A DNA stretch of 64,000 nucleotides from Misgurnus anguillicaudatus (GCF_027580225.2 NC_073361.2:21399001-21463000); one strand, 5' to 3'. Positions 12,954 through 25,346 are shown, numbered from the stretch's first letter. The notes: generated by a model from the letters alone, not told the origin. Numbers and translations: made by a program.

Positions 12954-13184
12954 TACAGTTTTTCATTTCAATTTATTGCGACTTTAAAACATGAACAAAA
13001 CACACTGTTAAGTTAAATGCTGGGTTATTTCAACTCATGATTGGGGGTTAATTTAAACTAATAGTTGAATTTATATTTTACACATCTATTGAAAGAACAC
13101 ATAATTTTTTTAGAGTGATGATCCTTCATTTATCAGTGGGCTCAAACCCACAAGCTGTCGTTGCAAGCACTGTGCTGTTAGGAA

Positions 13185-13616
13185 CAGTGGCGGCCGGTGA
13201 CTTCTTTTTTCGAGGTCGTCACAACATGTATGTAGCCCGTCATGTGTGTGATTCCTGTTTTCAAAATTTGTGTTTTGCGCGTCGAGTGAACCTATGTGCA
13301 TCATGTGTCTTGTCAAAATAAGTACCTGCTGCAGACGCGTCTAAAGGGTTTATGATAAAAGAGACGGTCGCGTTTGCCAGATACTCACATAATCTCATGC
13401 ATAATCAGAGCTTACTGTTAAGGGAGTGTATTTTGTGAACGTAAGCGTCTCTTTTATCATAAACGTTTTTGACGCGTGTGCAGCAGGCACTTATTTTGAC
13501 AAAACACGTGATGCACATGGTTCACATGATGCAACAAACACAAATTTTGAAAATGCAAGCAACACACATGACACTTATTTTGAATTAGCGCCCCTCAGCA
13601 GTCACGAGCCGCCACT
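13185..13616. mobile_element. palindromic MITE, AGTGGCGGC family (432 bp)
   Basis: The left end CAGTGGCGGCCGGTGACTTC pairs with the inverse of the right end GTCACGAGCCGCCACT. Further in, GACGCGTCTAAAGGGTTTAT pairs with ATAAACGTTTTTGACGCGT, and TTTTGTCAAAATAAGT has its inverse on the other arm. I could not read a clear target duplication. No ORF worth keeping. Confidence 0.8.
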
Positions 13617-14917
13617 TTTGCATCCAGTCCAGACAATTTTAAGGACTTTATGTGTGAAAACCCAGCAAAAGTCATTGCTTTTGTGATTTTCTGTTTCTAC
13701 ATAAATCATACTGCACAACATAAAGAACATTTTGTAAAAATATAACCTTGATATATTTAATATTGACTGAGTAAGGTCACGTCAAAGATTGAAATTAAAG
13801 AGAAAACTATGACTGAAATCAAAATTTGATGATCCAAATGTCATCATCACAGATACTGTAGTGTAGATGCAGAGGAGGGGTGTAATGGCAATTTTGTAAA
13901 TGTCACAGAATTCAAAGTTTGACATAATAAAAGAAAACATCCCCATCTTCCCATTAAAACAAGCCCACTCCACCTCCCTCAGTTTATCTCATGTATTTTC
14001 AGTGCATAAGAGAAAGGCTGAAAAGGACAGGAGGGGCAGAAACAAAACTGAGGGGAACATACAGAGGATGCAAGGGTTGTAATGAAGAGAGGGTGGAAGG
14101 GGAGGGGAGGCTGGTATTCGTCTCTCCGGCTGCCGAGGCCCAGCAGTGCCCTTAGGCTGTGGAGACAATAACTGACACATTTCTTAACCTAGTGTAGTGA
14201 TGGCCCCGTATCCTGTAGTCTGGACCTTCTCAGTTCCCCCAACACCTAAAGCTCTCCTTTTATCCCCATCCATCAGAGAGAGTTGACAGCCTGCCACAGG
14301 GGAACTAATACACACACACACACACACACATACACACCATACCAAACACCTCTGAAACTCCTTTCACACCGGGAACCCTGACAACTTTATGATAAACACA
14401 ATATGCAGAAAACTGCATATTAAAGAACACAAATGATTATTATGTCCACAGGGCACCGGTACAATACTAACCAATATGATAAATGACGACGCTGGAAGGT
14501 TTTATGTGTGCCTAGGAACAGCTGAAACAAAAGAAGATGAAATTGCAAAGCAGAGAAGAGAAATCAGTTTTGGGTTATAAAAATCATTCAGCAGCGACAC
14601 TGGGGAAATGAAGGAAATAAGAGAAGTAACAGGATTGCCCGCAATTATTTAATTGTAAAATGTCGGAAAACCTTATAAATTTAGCCCAAATTATCACCCG
14701 TACATGAGAAATGTTAATATTTAAAAATTCCGTCGACGTTCCTGACTGTAAGTGCAACATATTATGAGTTTTTAGACTGTGTGGAGCAGATTAATGTCTG
14801 GTTAGAGTCTGGTGTGTTTGTGGGCATGCTCAACAGATAATAGACAGGAAGATGCTCACAGACCTGAGATCAGTTTTATCATCAGATCAAATCTTCACAC
14901 TCCATTAAACGTAAAAC
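13617..14917. other. gene-free stretch with a CA microsatellite
   Basis: A (CA)n run of about 11 units lies at 14310-14330. At 13752-13835 is a copy of a dispersed repeat with the core AATATTGACTGAGTAAGG, also seen at 42170 and partly at 48850. The rest shows no gene. Confidence 0.5.
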
Positions 14918-15619
14918 GTTTGTTTGTTTGTTTGTTCGTCCATCTGTCTCATTTTCCCCCTTTTTTCGTCTTATCCTTCCTTCCTTTCTTCTTTCATTCC
15001 TTCCTTCCTGTTGTTTGTTTGTTTGTTCCATCCATCCATCCAACTTTTCCTTCTTTCTTTTTATACTAATTTTTGGCCCTTTTTAATTTTATCCTTTCCT
15101 GCCTTCCTTTCTTCCTTCGTCCGTCCGTCCATCCATCCATCCATCCATCATTTTTTTCTTTCTTCCCTTATTTTTCCTTTTTTTCATTTTATCCTTCCTT
15201 ACTGTCATTTGTTTGTTCATCTATTCATTCATCCATCCATTCTTTTTTTCTTCTTTTTTCATTTTATCCTTCCTTCCTGTTTGTTTGTTTGTTTGTTCGT
15301 TCTTCCATTAATCCACCCATCCATCCTTTCTTCTTTACTTTCTTTCTTTCTTTTTTCACTTATTTTCCCCTTTTTTTTACATTTTTCCTTGTTTGCATTC
15401 CTTCCTTATTGTAATTTGTTTGTTCATTCATCCATACATTCTTTTTTCTTTCTTCTCTTATTTTTCCTTTTTTCATTTTATCCTTCATTACTGTCATTTG
15501 ATTGTTCGTCCATTCATCTATCCATCCATTCTTTCTTTTCACTTATTTTTCCCTTTTTTATTTTCCTTGTTTCCTGCATTCATCCTTACTGTAATTTGTT
15601 TGTCCATCCATCCATCAAT

Positions 15620-15684
<65 letters not shown>

Positions 15685-16051
15685 TCTTATTTTTCCTTTT
15701 TTCATTTTATTCTTCCTTACTCTCATTTGATCGTTCATCCATCCATCCATCCATTCTTTCTTTTTTCACTTATTTTTCGCTTTTTTCATTTTATCCTTGT
15801 TTCCTGCATTCATTTCTTACTGTAATTTGTTTGTCCATCCATCCATCCATCCATCCATCCTTTCTTTCTTTCTTCTCTTATTTTTCCTTTTTTCATTTTA
15901 TCTTTCCTTACTGTCATTTGATCGTTCATCCATCCATCCATCCATCCATTCTTTCTTTCTTTCTTTTTTCACTTATTTTTCCCTTTTTTATTTTATCCTT
16001 GTTTCCTGCATTCATCCTTACTGTAATTTGTTTGTCCATCCATCCATCAAT

Positions 16052-16107
<56 letters not shown>

Positions 16108-16776
16108 TCATTTTATTCTTCCTTACTGTCATTTGTTTGTCAATCCATCCATTCTTTCTTTCTTCTCTTATTTTTCCTTTTTTCATTTTATTCTTCCTTA
16201 CTCTCATTTGATCGTTCATCCATCCATCCATCCATTCTTTCTTTTTTCACTTATTTTTCGCTTTTTTCATTTTATCCTTGTTTCCTGCATTCATTTCTTA
16301 CTGTAATTTGTTTGTCCATCCATCCATCCTTTCTTTCTTTCTTCTCTTATTTTTCCTTTTTCATTTTATCTTTTCTTACTGTCATTTGATCGTTCATCCA
16401 TCCATCCATCCATTCTTTCTTTCTTTTTTTCACTTATTTTTCCATTTTTTCCTTTTATCCTTGTTTCCTGCATTCATTTCTTACTGTCATTTGTCCATCC
16501 ATCCATCCATTCTTTCTTTTTTCAAATATTTTTCGCTTTTTTCATTTTATCCTTGTTTCCTGCATTCATTTCTTACTGTAATTTGTTTGTCCATCTATCC
16601 ATCCTTTCTTTCTTTCTTCTCATATTTTTCCTTTTTTCATTTTATCTTTCCTTACTGTCATTTGATCGTTTATCCATCCATCCATCCATCCATCCGTCCA
16701 TTCTTTCTATCTTTCTTCTCTTATTTTTCCTTTTTTCATTTATTCTTCCTTATATTTGATCGTTCATTCATCCATC

Positions 16777-16819
<43 letters not shown>

Positions 16820-17127
16820 TTTTCACTTATTTTTCCCTTAATTTCCTTAATTTTATCCTTGTTTCCTGCATTCATATCTTACTGTCATTTGTTTGTCCAT
16901 CCATCCATCCATCCATCCATTCTTTCTTTCTTTCTATCTTTTTTCTTTCTTTTTTCTTTTTTCATTTTATCCTTTCTTACTGTCATTTGTTCGTTCGTCC
17001 ATTCATATATTCATCCATTCCTTCCGTTTTCTTTCTTTTTATCCTTCCTTCCTGTCATTTGTTTGTTTTTTGTCCATTAATCCATTCATCCATCTATCTA
17101 TTCTTTCTTTCTTTCTTTCTTTCTTTT
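14918..17127 (+). repeat. 2.2 kb polypyrimidine tandem array
   Basis: Almost every base on the plus strand is C or T (with interspersed A and few G). The array mixes (CCAT)n, (CTTT)n and (GTTT)n tracts with recurring modules such as TTATTTTTCCTTTTTTCATT and TTACTGTCATTTG that return irregularly every 100-280 bp. Because TAA/TAG/TGA are rare in such sequence, it produces long false ORFs (up to 272 codons of Phe, Ser, Leu, Ile, His, Pro). None has a domain or plausible composition. Confidence 0.97.
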
Positions 17128-17239
17128 TTTGTGTAGAAGCTTTTGCAACTATCCGAAAATGCTCAACAAGAACAATTTTCTTATTACTTTTTCTTTATAT
17201 GTTTTGTTCATGTTCTTAGCGCCAAAGTTCTAATGAGGC

Positions 17240-17870
17240 AAAGAAGGTCATGGCTAGTGCACTAGTGCACATCGACAGGTCTTTTTTTCCATCTGCACAT
17301 TCACGAGAGCATTTGCATCATTTGCTAAAATGTTTTGATACAGGTTAAAGGTCCACTTAGATCCAAAAAAGGTCCAACCCGAAACCCAAACGGGTTCTGG
17401 TTGAAAAGTGCCTCGGACACGGGTTGGGTATAACATAAGCTGCCTCAGGTAATTTCAAATTAGTATGTTTTTGCTGAACGGACCCGAGAAGACCAAAACT
17501 ATCTTGTGTGAGTACATAGAGTCCTTTTCCAAACCAAAAGGTTAATTTTCTGTCAATCAATTATATATGAACACTGTAGTGGGTATGGTGTAGTAGTCAG
17601 ATATCAAATGAAAATAGCAGTGGGATGCCACCGGATTTTCTTTCTGTGGGGCTGCTGACTGCACAAAAGTCGGTAATGTTTACATTCAGGTTTAAAAAAA
17701 ATTGCCACTGTGTTGGGTCGGACTCGGGTCTAATTTTGTCTGGATTTTCTTGTGTCGGGTTTTTCTTTATAAAAAAAAAATTATGAACATTGGGTTCGGG
17801 TAAAAAGTGATTCGGATAATTTCAGATCAGGTTTCTTTGGACCTGAGAAGACCTCAAATACAGGTGTATC
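17240..17870. repeat. degraded repeat with ACCCGA motifs and internal direct duplication
   Basis: Two diverged direct copies are visible. GGTAATTTCAAATTAG...GGACCCGAGAAGACC near 17450-17500 recurs as GATAATTTCAGATCAG...GGACCTGAGAAGACC near 17815-17853, each preceded by an ACCCGA or GGTTCGGGT-rich block. I cannot assign it to a superfamily. Confidence 0.5.
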
Positions 17871-19111
17871 ACATGCTCCATGCCACTGACTTTGTAAACA
17901 GAGCTGCTTCTATTAACGATCTTAATGATCAGGAAGGTGAACATCCTCACAAAGTCGGCCCTGTCGACGCACCTTCGAGGCCTCATCGCTGCGCTTTATG
18001 ATGATGTTCTGTGCAATTAATCAAAGTGGCGTTTATTGCTTGTGCCAGACATATTAAATTGCTCCCTTGTCCTTTGGGCTCTGGGGCTGCTGGGTGTCAT
18101 TACAGCCCCGCAATCACTAAAACTCATTTCCTGTTTTTTGCTACAGGTCACATATAATCTAAAAAGGTGCCCGGTCTCTTCTATGATTGTAACATAAACT
18201 ATATTGGAAATAGAGGTAAATTGCCAAAAATCCAGAGCTCGGGACGTATTTGTGTATTACGCTTGCAACATATGTCTGTTTTGACCTGCGCTGATTTGAG
18301 AGGCAATGATTTTTATAATACAGCCATGCAAAGAATATAAAAACGAGTGTTATGCGCCTTGTTTCTTCACTGCTTGATCAGACTTGTGTTTCTCTCCTTG
18401 TGTATGAAAACAAGTTTTTTTCTGTACCCTCTGTCTTAAGTGGCGACATCTCTGTTATGGCCACAATAAACAGCTCATTAACAAGCATGGCTTGTTCCTG
18501 TCTGGAGTGTGGTAATACAGCCCCCTGGCAAAGAAACACAGATAATGTATAATCACACTCGCAAACGTGTGAACAAATGTGACGAGTTGCATTAAAAAAG
18601 TGGTGCAGGGGGCTATGAGGCTCCCACCTCCTTCTATAGGAGAGAAAACACTGGATCACATGATCTGTCCCGAAACCTTGCCAGCAAGAAGTCATCACGG
18701 GTGCACTGTTGATGCTTTTGAAAGCATTTCCAAGAATCTAAGATACCCGGTTTTGATTATAGATACCCAAATTCTAAGGCAGCACTGCAGAGCAACCAAT
18801 CCCAGAATGCACTGCAACTTTATGAAAATTAACTTTGGTTAAAATGCATTAAATCTACGTATGTTCCCTGGGATTGAACCCATGACAAAACTGCAATCTC
18901 ACACCACCACACAAACACACAGTAAAACAAACGGTGTGCTTGCTAAATCCCATCTACACACCCCGCAAATCAGCAACCGCCTATTTCCAAAACTTTCCCT
19001 CTCTTATTGCTTGGCAGCGAGCGTGAGATGGGTTTTTGGATGTTCAGATAGCATCTCTGGCTCTTCTGTATTAAATTAATCAGACGGTCCCCGGGTCTCT
19101 CTTCTTTCTAG

Positions 19112-19137
19112 ATACTGCACGAGCCCCGATCTGCCAG
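19112..19137 (+). other. candidate 26-nt microexon (weak)
   Basis: A pyrimidine run ending CTTCTTTCTAG precedes 26 nt that end in CAG followed by the donor GTCAGT. Both signals fit consensus, but I see no strong branch point and 26 nt would shift the frame. It could equally be chance. Confidence 0.2.
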
Positions 19138-20113
19138 GTCAGTCTTCATGAGATAATTTGCAGCTGCAGTCAGAAGCAGTGGATGGGGGAGGACAGTTAT
19201 TTCAATGGGACAGGCAGTTAGTTAGCCTTGCCATCAGGGTGGCATCTGTCATCCCTACCGCGCTACTGCTTGTGTCCTATGATGGATGTCACAATCCGGA
19301 CCATCAGAATAGGAGCCCCCTGCTGCTTTTAATTGCCAAAGCCGAGCGCCGGCACATTTGTTATTATAGAGCGCTTGTTACGTCACACCAAATGAATTAA
19401 CAGGTGAAGATAATAGATGTGCAACCTTGCCGCCCGGTCCACAGCTTGTATGAGGGCCCCGGGTAATTATGGGATAATAAATGTTCAGTATTGAAGCAGT
19501 GGGGGGCAGCATTAGACAGGCAAAAAAGCCTCATTGACAGACTGTATGGAAATACGCCACCGAATTGACACAGATTCATCAGAGACTTTGCAAAATGAGA
19601 CCTCTAATACGTGCAATTAGAAAAAAGTGAAAAGATTGCAGTTTTGAGGGTATGAATATATTCAATATATATTCGATTCTGTGGTTTTATTAAAAGCTTC
19701 AAAACTGGCAAGATCTGCTTCGGTATATGCAATGTACACAAAGTACTGGGTGGTCTATTTCAAAACACAGAACTCCGAAAAAATGCACATCAAATGTAGA
19801 AAACACAGCCGTGAACATTTGCAGGGATTGCGCACCACCTTCAAAACCAAGAGTGTAAATATAACCAGTATAAAACTGGAGGTGGTGGGAGTGGAAACCT
19901 TCAGCGCGGCGTCAGCCCCAGACGGTTAGATATAAATAAGCGGGGAATGTCTTAAGCAAACAGAAATTATACAAAATTAATTAGCGAGTCAGGATGATAA
20001 TTACCGGTGGTGAGCAGCGGGACCTTGCGTGGGGCTGGACGGAGCCCAGGCACAACAATATTTTAAAGGATGTGGTGGTAGCCTTCTGCCGCCTCCACAC
20101 AAACCTCTATAAT

Positions 20114-20187
20114 TACTAACTTGCATTTCTTTCTTTCGTTCGCCTTCACCTTTTATTTTGCAGTCATTTGGGAGAGCCAAGGTAAAC
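20114..20187 (+). other. candidate 18-nt microexon with branch point
   Basis: Seen in order: a TACTAAC branch-point sequence at 20114-20120, a pyrimidine-rich tract (CATTTCTTTCTTTCGTTCG, then CCTTCACCTTTTATTTTG), an acceptor CAG ending at 20163, 18 nt (TCATTTGGGAGAGCCAAG, 20164-20181), then a donor GTAAAC. The branch A is 44 nt from the acceptor, a normal distance. The 18-nt exon keeps frame and could encode Ser-Phe-Gly-Arg-Ala-Lys, or Val-Ile-Trp-Glu-Ser-Gln-Gly with flanking bases. I do not recognise the host gene. Splice signals are seen; function is inferred. Confidence 0.35.
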
Positions 20188-20427
20188 CAGAGGACTAATT
20201 GGCAATAGAGGTTTCCACTCGTGAGGCGTAATGCATTAAAGATGTGGAGCTCTGTCTGGAGATGAACAGCGGGTTATGAGCAGCCAAATAAACACAGACA
20301 TTAGCCTTTAGCCATGCAGCTAACCTTTAATGTTCTGCCTATCCCCCCGCCCCCTTTTCTTTCCCTCTCTTTCTCTCTCTCCGTGCCTGTCTCTCAAATA
20401 AAATTTTATTGTGCTTTATTATTGTGT

Positions 20428-20545
20428 CTTTCTGTAGCTCAGTTGGTAGAGCATTGCGTTAGCAGCACAAAGGGCGTGGGTTCACCTTAAATGCACTTTA
20501 TGTCCCTTTGGATAAATGCATGAAATTAATAAATGTAAATTATTG
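20428..20545 (+). repeat. tRNA-derived SINE
   Basis: An A-box region CTGTAGCTCAGTTGGTAGAGC is followed by GCATTGCGTTAGCAGCAC and GGGCGTGGGTTC, then the typical fish SINE tail CCCTTTGGATAAATGCATG. The B box is interrupted after GGGTTC (CACC instead of GATTCC), so pol III transcription is doubtful. It is not a functional tRNA gene because there is no 3' acceptor stem. Confidence 0.85.
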
Positions 20546-20712
20546 GTGTTGAGACAAAATAATATAAAAAACGAATATGCAATAAACATATTATTATGTT
20601 TTTAAATATAAAATGAATTAGATATATTTTCACTCTGAACCCTCACAGTGAGTTACTACTTTATATAAAGGATGAATGACACAAGAATCGTCTAACTGAG
20701 GGTTGAGGTCTT

Positions 20713-20733
20713 GTATCTGTGTTTTAATTGTTG
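20713..20733 (+). repeat. left copy of 21-bp direct repeat flanking the minisatellite
   Basis: GTATCTGTGTTTTAATTGTTG occurs here and, identically, at 21751-21771, on either side of the 24-bp array. The bases around it are also similar. Confidence 0.9.
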
Positions 20734-20831
20734 GGCATCCATAAATGTTTTTCCAGTATAAGTCTGTGGACATTTATTGTGAAATATTAGCTTACAACCT
20801 AAAGGGTTTCTGCAGTCTTAATTCACCTTGA

Positions 20832-21722
20832 CATCTTCTCAAAATTGGGTATTGATGTCAAAATCCAACGTTTGCCTGATGTCAAAATCCAACATTGGCC
20901 TGACGTCAAAATCAGATATTGATCCAAAGTCAGGATCCAACATTGGCCTGACGTCAAAATGTAACGTTGATCCGACATCAGAATCCAACGCTGATCTGAC
21001 GTCAGGATCCCACGTTGATCCGACGTCAAGATCCAACGTTGATCCGACGTCAGGATCCAACGTTGATCCGACATCAAAATCCAATGTTGATCCGACATCA
21101 AAATTCAATGTTGATCCGACGTCAGGATCCAACGTTGATTCTACATCAGGATCCAATGTTGATCCAACGTCAGAATCCAACATTGATCTGAATTCAAAAT
21201 CCTACATTGATCTGAATTCAAAATCCAACATTGATCCGACGTCAAAATCCAACGTTAATCTGACGTCAAAATCCAATGTCAGGATCCAATGTTGACCCGA
21301 TGTCAGGATCCAACGTTGATCCGACGTCAAAATTCAACGTTGATCTGATGTCAGGATCCAACGTTTATCCGACGTCAAAATCCACCATTGATCCGACGTC
21401 AAAATCCAACATTGATCTAAATTCAAAATCCAATGTTGATCTGAATTCAAAATCCAACGTTGATCTGAAATCAAAATCCAACGTTGATCCGACGTCAAAA
21501 TCCAACGTTGATCCGACGTCAAAATCCAACGTTGATCCAACGTTAAAATACAACATTGATCCGACGTCAAAATCCAACGTTGATCCGACGTCAAAATCCA
21601 AAGTTGATCCGACGTCAGGATCCAACGTTGATCCGATGTCACAATCCAACGTCGATACGACATCAGGATCCAACGTCAATACGACGTCAAGATCCAACGT
21701 TGATCTGAATTCAAAATCCAAC
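20832..21722. repeat. 24-bp minisatellite, about 37 units
   Basis: The consensus unit is GATCCGACGTCAAAATCCAACGTT with point variants (ATCAGGATCC, GATCTGAATTC). It contains two CpG palindromes, GACGTC and AACGTT. Because 24 is a multiple of 3, it yields long repetitive ORFs on both strands: an eight-residue Asp-Pro-Thr-Ser-Lys-Ser-Asn-Val unit on plus, and two different repeat peptides on minus. Neither start, domain nor splice context supports a protein. Confidence 0.97.
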
Positions 21723-21750
21723 ACAAGTGGATACAGCCTCATGTTGTCAA

Positions 21751-21771
21751 GTATCTGTGTTTTAATTGTTG
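21751..21771 (+). repeat. right copy of 21-bp direct repeat flanking the minisatellite
   Basis: Identical to 20713-20733 and 1038 bp away. It may mark a duplication inside which the array grew, or the remnants of a host element. Confidence 0.9.
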
Positions 21772-21779
21772 AACATTAT

Positions 21780-22574
21780 GTTGTCAGAGGAATCTATGTT
21801 TGCATCTATACTATGTTAGCAAAAGAGCACCGTGCACTCTGTCACAAAAATGTGTTGCGCAATGGATTGTAAATCATGCCAGCGTGTGCTCAGTAAAGCG
21901 GCCATGTCTTAATGTACACTGATGTGTAAGAGAATCTGCCATTTAAGAAAAATGGCCTTGTGGGAAGATCCTATTCAACTGTAAAGACTCTCTGTGTTAC
22001 CACAGGAAAGCTTTGCATATAAAATGTCTGGCAATGAAGTAAAACAATAAAAATACTCAAACCCCAACTGTGAGCTTTTTGGCATGTATTGCTTATTTGA
22101 ACATGCGTCTGTTTGGAGTTTTTCATCCAAATATGGCTTTTATGGTTTTGATGATCAATATTCTTAATTTTACATAAACAGTTTGTATTATTTTACAATG
22201 CTTTGTGTTTGTGATCATGCATTTGAATGTACAAACTCTATGCTCATTCATATCTATGGTGACAGGTTGCATCTTATTCAAATGAGTGGAAGTGTCCCGG
22301 AGTGAAATTTAAATGGGAATGCATAAATCATGTCCTGCTAATTATACCGATCTTGCAAATGATCTACTTAAATATTAATCTACATCACTTTGCATAGAGT
22401 GCTGTATGCCAATCTGGGAACAATGCATATTGAGATGTTACATAATCCCAGTGAAGTTTTTTTTTTGGGTGATCACTCAATTGAGACGGAAAGGTCAAAT
22501 AAGTTTGAGCATGGAAAGGGAGTGAGCATGCAAAAACATTCAAATGGATAATTCATTTTACATAACGTTTTATA
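21780..22574. other. gene-free stretch
   Basis: AT-rich sequence without a recognised gene or mobile element. There is no obvious repetition within the window. Confidence 0.4.
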
Positions 22575-22700
22575 AATGTATGCATGTGGGAGATTCTTTA
22601 ACCCAAAGCAACATACAGTTCATCCACTACATTTTATTAGTTTATATGTACCTTGGGATCAAACCCATTGCATTGAGCTACCGGAATGCTTCACATTTTA
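22575..22700 (-). repeat. SINE copy, reverse orientation
   Basis: Reads on the minus strand as a SINE tail with a degenerate AAAGAATCT motif and the B-box-like GGGTTTGATCCCA, the same type as at 20428. It is diverged and truncated at its head near 22690. Confidence 0.65.
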
Positions 22701-25346
22701 CATAGCATTTAAAAAATATTTCTCACAGCTACGGTAAAAGTAAAACTTTGGCACTAGGCAAAACTGAATATTAATTTAAACAGTTTATTTATTTATTTTT
22801 TTAAATAGTAAAGTATTTTTGTGAAAAAATGTATTGATGTGAAAAAAGATACTGTAAAAATCTCAAATTATGTATTTATTTTATTCACATTTTAAAAATC
22901 AAGATGCTCGGGTGATCCCCAAGGATCTCTACTGGGTCCCCCTGCAGGTTGGAAATACTACTCTGAATGCTAAATATAAATGCATAATATCTGGATATTT
23001 TTGTTTCATTAAATTTTCATAACAAGATCACAAACATAAGGGTGTACTGTGTAGTTTGCCTTCAGATTCAGCTGTATCTGGTTGAATGACAGAAACAGTA
23101 ATGCTGAGGCCTCCCATCAGGGCTTTGGAGGGGGGCGTGTATGGATATTGTCTGAATAAAACATGCAGAGAGCAGAATGGAAATGGTTCTGCTTGTCATA
23201 TTGGCCGTGATTGATAAGCTCTCAGTGCAATGAACAGAGAGACACCTGCTATTTGGCCATGTCTCACCATGTGCTGTATACAGAACAGACTGGGCCGGGA
23301 CTGTCAAAGAAATACTGCATATTTTTTGGAGGCTGCTCACTGTTTGCAATTCAGTTTCGGGGAGTAACTAACTAAAAGTAGTGATGCTACTAACTTAACT
23401 ACATTTTCAGTAGCATGACAGTAGCTCAACAGTTTTCAAAACTGTGTAGCACAGTAATGAGCTATTTTTTTCCAACCAGTACTGGTGTATCGTAACAAAA
23501 TGCTTCATTGCTGGTTTTATGTCACACTGTATTGGGCAAGCAGATCTACAACTGGAAGAATTGACATAATAATCGCAGGCTTTCCAAAAATGTATGAAAA
23601 TGTACTGCACTATAATATCCTCTTTTTCTTTTCGCATGGGAAGCTCATTGCACTAAACTAATTTGTTTAAATGCTTGTACATTAAGTGATTTCATTAAAA
23701 GATTCACTGATTCATTTGGTTCACTGATACGAGATGATTTTCATCTCTCATGAGATCTCTCATTTTGTTAAAAAAAAAATCTTTTTTTTCTATAGGCTAT
23801 TTTTTATATTAAGGTTTCTTTGTCAGGCTATACCAGCCTGGTCTCACTGTTAATATGTAGTATTTACACGCAATTAAAAAAACAAAAAAACAAAACAAAT
23901 TTTTTTTGTATTTTGGTTTAAATAGATGCTAAATCGTACAATGTAGATGTATTTACAACATTTAAACGTAGCATTATTACGTTTTTACAGCTAAAAAACT
24001 TCAAACATTTACGTATCTTACATTCCATAAAGATTGCTGTATAATTTCCCTTTAACCATTTTAGCGATATGTTACCACCTTAACCCTACCCCAAACCTTA
24101 AACTTACCCTAAATCAAAACCCTACCCTAAACCCAAACCTTTTTTATACAAAATGTTTAAATACATAATGTATTCTTTTTATATTATGCAACGTAATGGA
24201 CAGATATGTTTTGGAACATTTTAGTAACAATAGTAACGATATAGCATTCAAAAGATATTTTAAGTCACTACAGTTCTACGCAAAACAGTTTATTAAAATC
24301 ATTTAACGTTTCTGTTACAAAAAGCATAACAGACAGACAAGTGTAATCACAACAACTTATTTATTGCGAATATTAAAATCAGTACCAAAAGTAGTTAAAA
24401 TGACGATGTGTGGCAGCCAAGGTCCTCTTTGAAATATAAAGTAAAGAACTTTGATCCGGCTTCCCTCTGTCACGCCGCATTTTTTAAAAGTTCATACATA
24501 CACCAACGGAAACGGAAATGAAGCAAATATGTCACCTGGCACGCAAAGAGCCAATGAGCTTTCACTGCCGTAAAGCAATGTGTCGAAAAGCTTCTTGAGG
24601 CGCGATATTTGAATTCAAATATAACGAACACGTGATCTGACTTTACGGTTGCTGATGAGAACTCGGATCAAGATCGTTGGATAAAGGGCTGAATTTGGAT
24701 CTGTTCCTCGCAATCGTATGAATTTTAAAGATGTGGATTACAGCAAATGAATAAAAGTAACATCTTTTGTGAATTTATGTTGTATTTTGGTGTAATTATT
24801 GCTTAATAGTAATAATAACGTATTGCATAGAAGACAGCATAGGGAAAAAAAGCATTTTTGTGTGTCATGGCAAACAAACTAAATATTAAAAAATAGTTAA
24901 ATAAATACAGAAATGTTATTAATTTTAAGGTTTTAAAATGTTAAATATTGTGAAATTCTCTTAATATCATAATAATTTCATTAGGTAAATGGGTAAACTG
25001 TCTTAAATAAATAAGTCAGAAAATATGACTGAAAACATGTCATAAATTTGAGTAAAAAAAGCCAATGCCCGCGATTTTAAAATTTATATATAGGAGTAAC
25101 TTACATACAAATTTGTACGTTTGTTAAGCTGTAAATAAATAATTTACGTATTAGTCCTGTCAAACGTCGATATTATAAGTTTGAGTTTGTTTTAGACTTA
25201 AGTATATGTACGTATGCAGCACACATATTCTCATGAGATCAAGTTGCTATATCAGGCTATGATTCTTCTATGGCATCATATTGAACTAACCCTTTACTTT
25301 TAAGAGCGTCAGTTTCAAGATACTGTCTATTTAAGCCCAAGAAATT
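22701..25346. other. gene-free stretch, probable old repeat at 23833-25150
   Basis: From 23833 (CCTGGTCTCACTGTTAATAT) the sequence resembles the CAGTCTCACG family found elsewhere in the window, including a CCTACCC/AAACCCAAACC run near 24080-24140. I could not find its far end, so the boundary is not claimed. No gene recognised. Confidence 0.35.

Larger units (their letters stand above)
17871..20427. other. mostly unique stretch, possible conserved or intronic DNA
   Basis: No domain-bearing ORF. A SINE B-box remnant in reverse orientation lies at about 18862-18890. Between 19000 and 20350 the sequence is non-repetitive and of mixed composition, and contains two segments with good splice-site context (19112-19137 and 20164-20181, listed separately). 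This suggests an intron of an unidentified host gene. Confidence 0.4.

Noticed and set aside
14924..17219. Long ORFs of 100-272 codons rich in Phe, Ser, Leu, His and Pro
   Set aside because: They follow from the stop-poor polypyrimidine repeats, occur in several overlapping frames, and have no domain or splice context.
20428..20545. Functional tRNA gene
   Set aside because: The B box is broken, the acceptor stem is missing, and a SINE tail follows.
20823..21872. Repetitive proteins on both strands (155 and 198 codons plus; 92-125 codons minus)
   Set aside because: A 24-bp repeat without stops automatically gives open frames on both strands; no start context, domain or conservation signal is visible.
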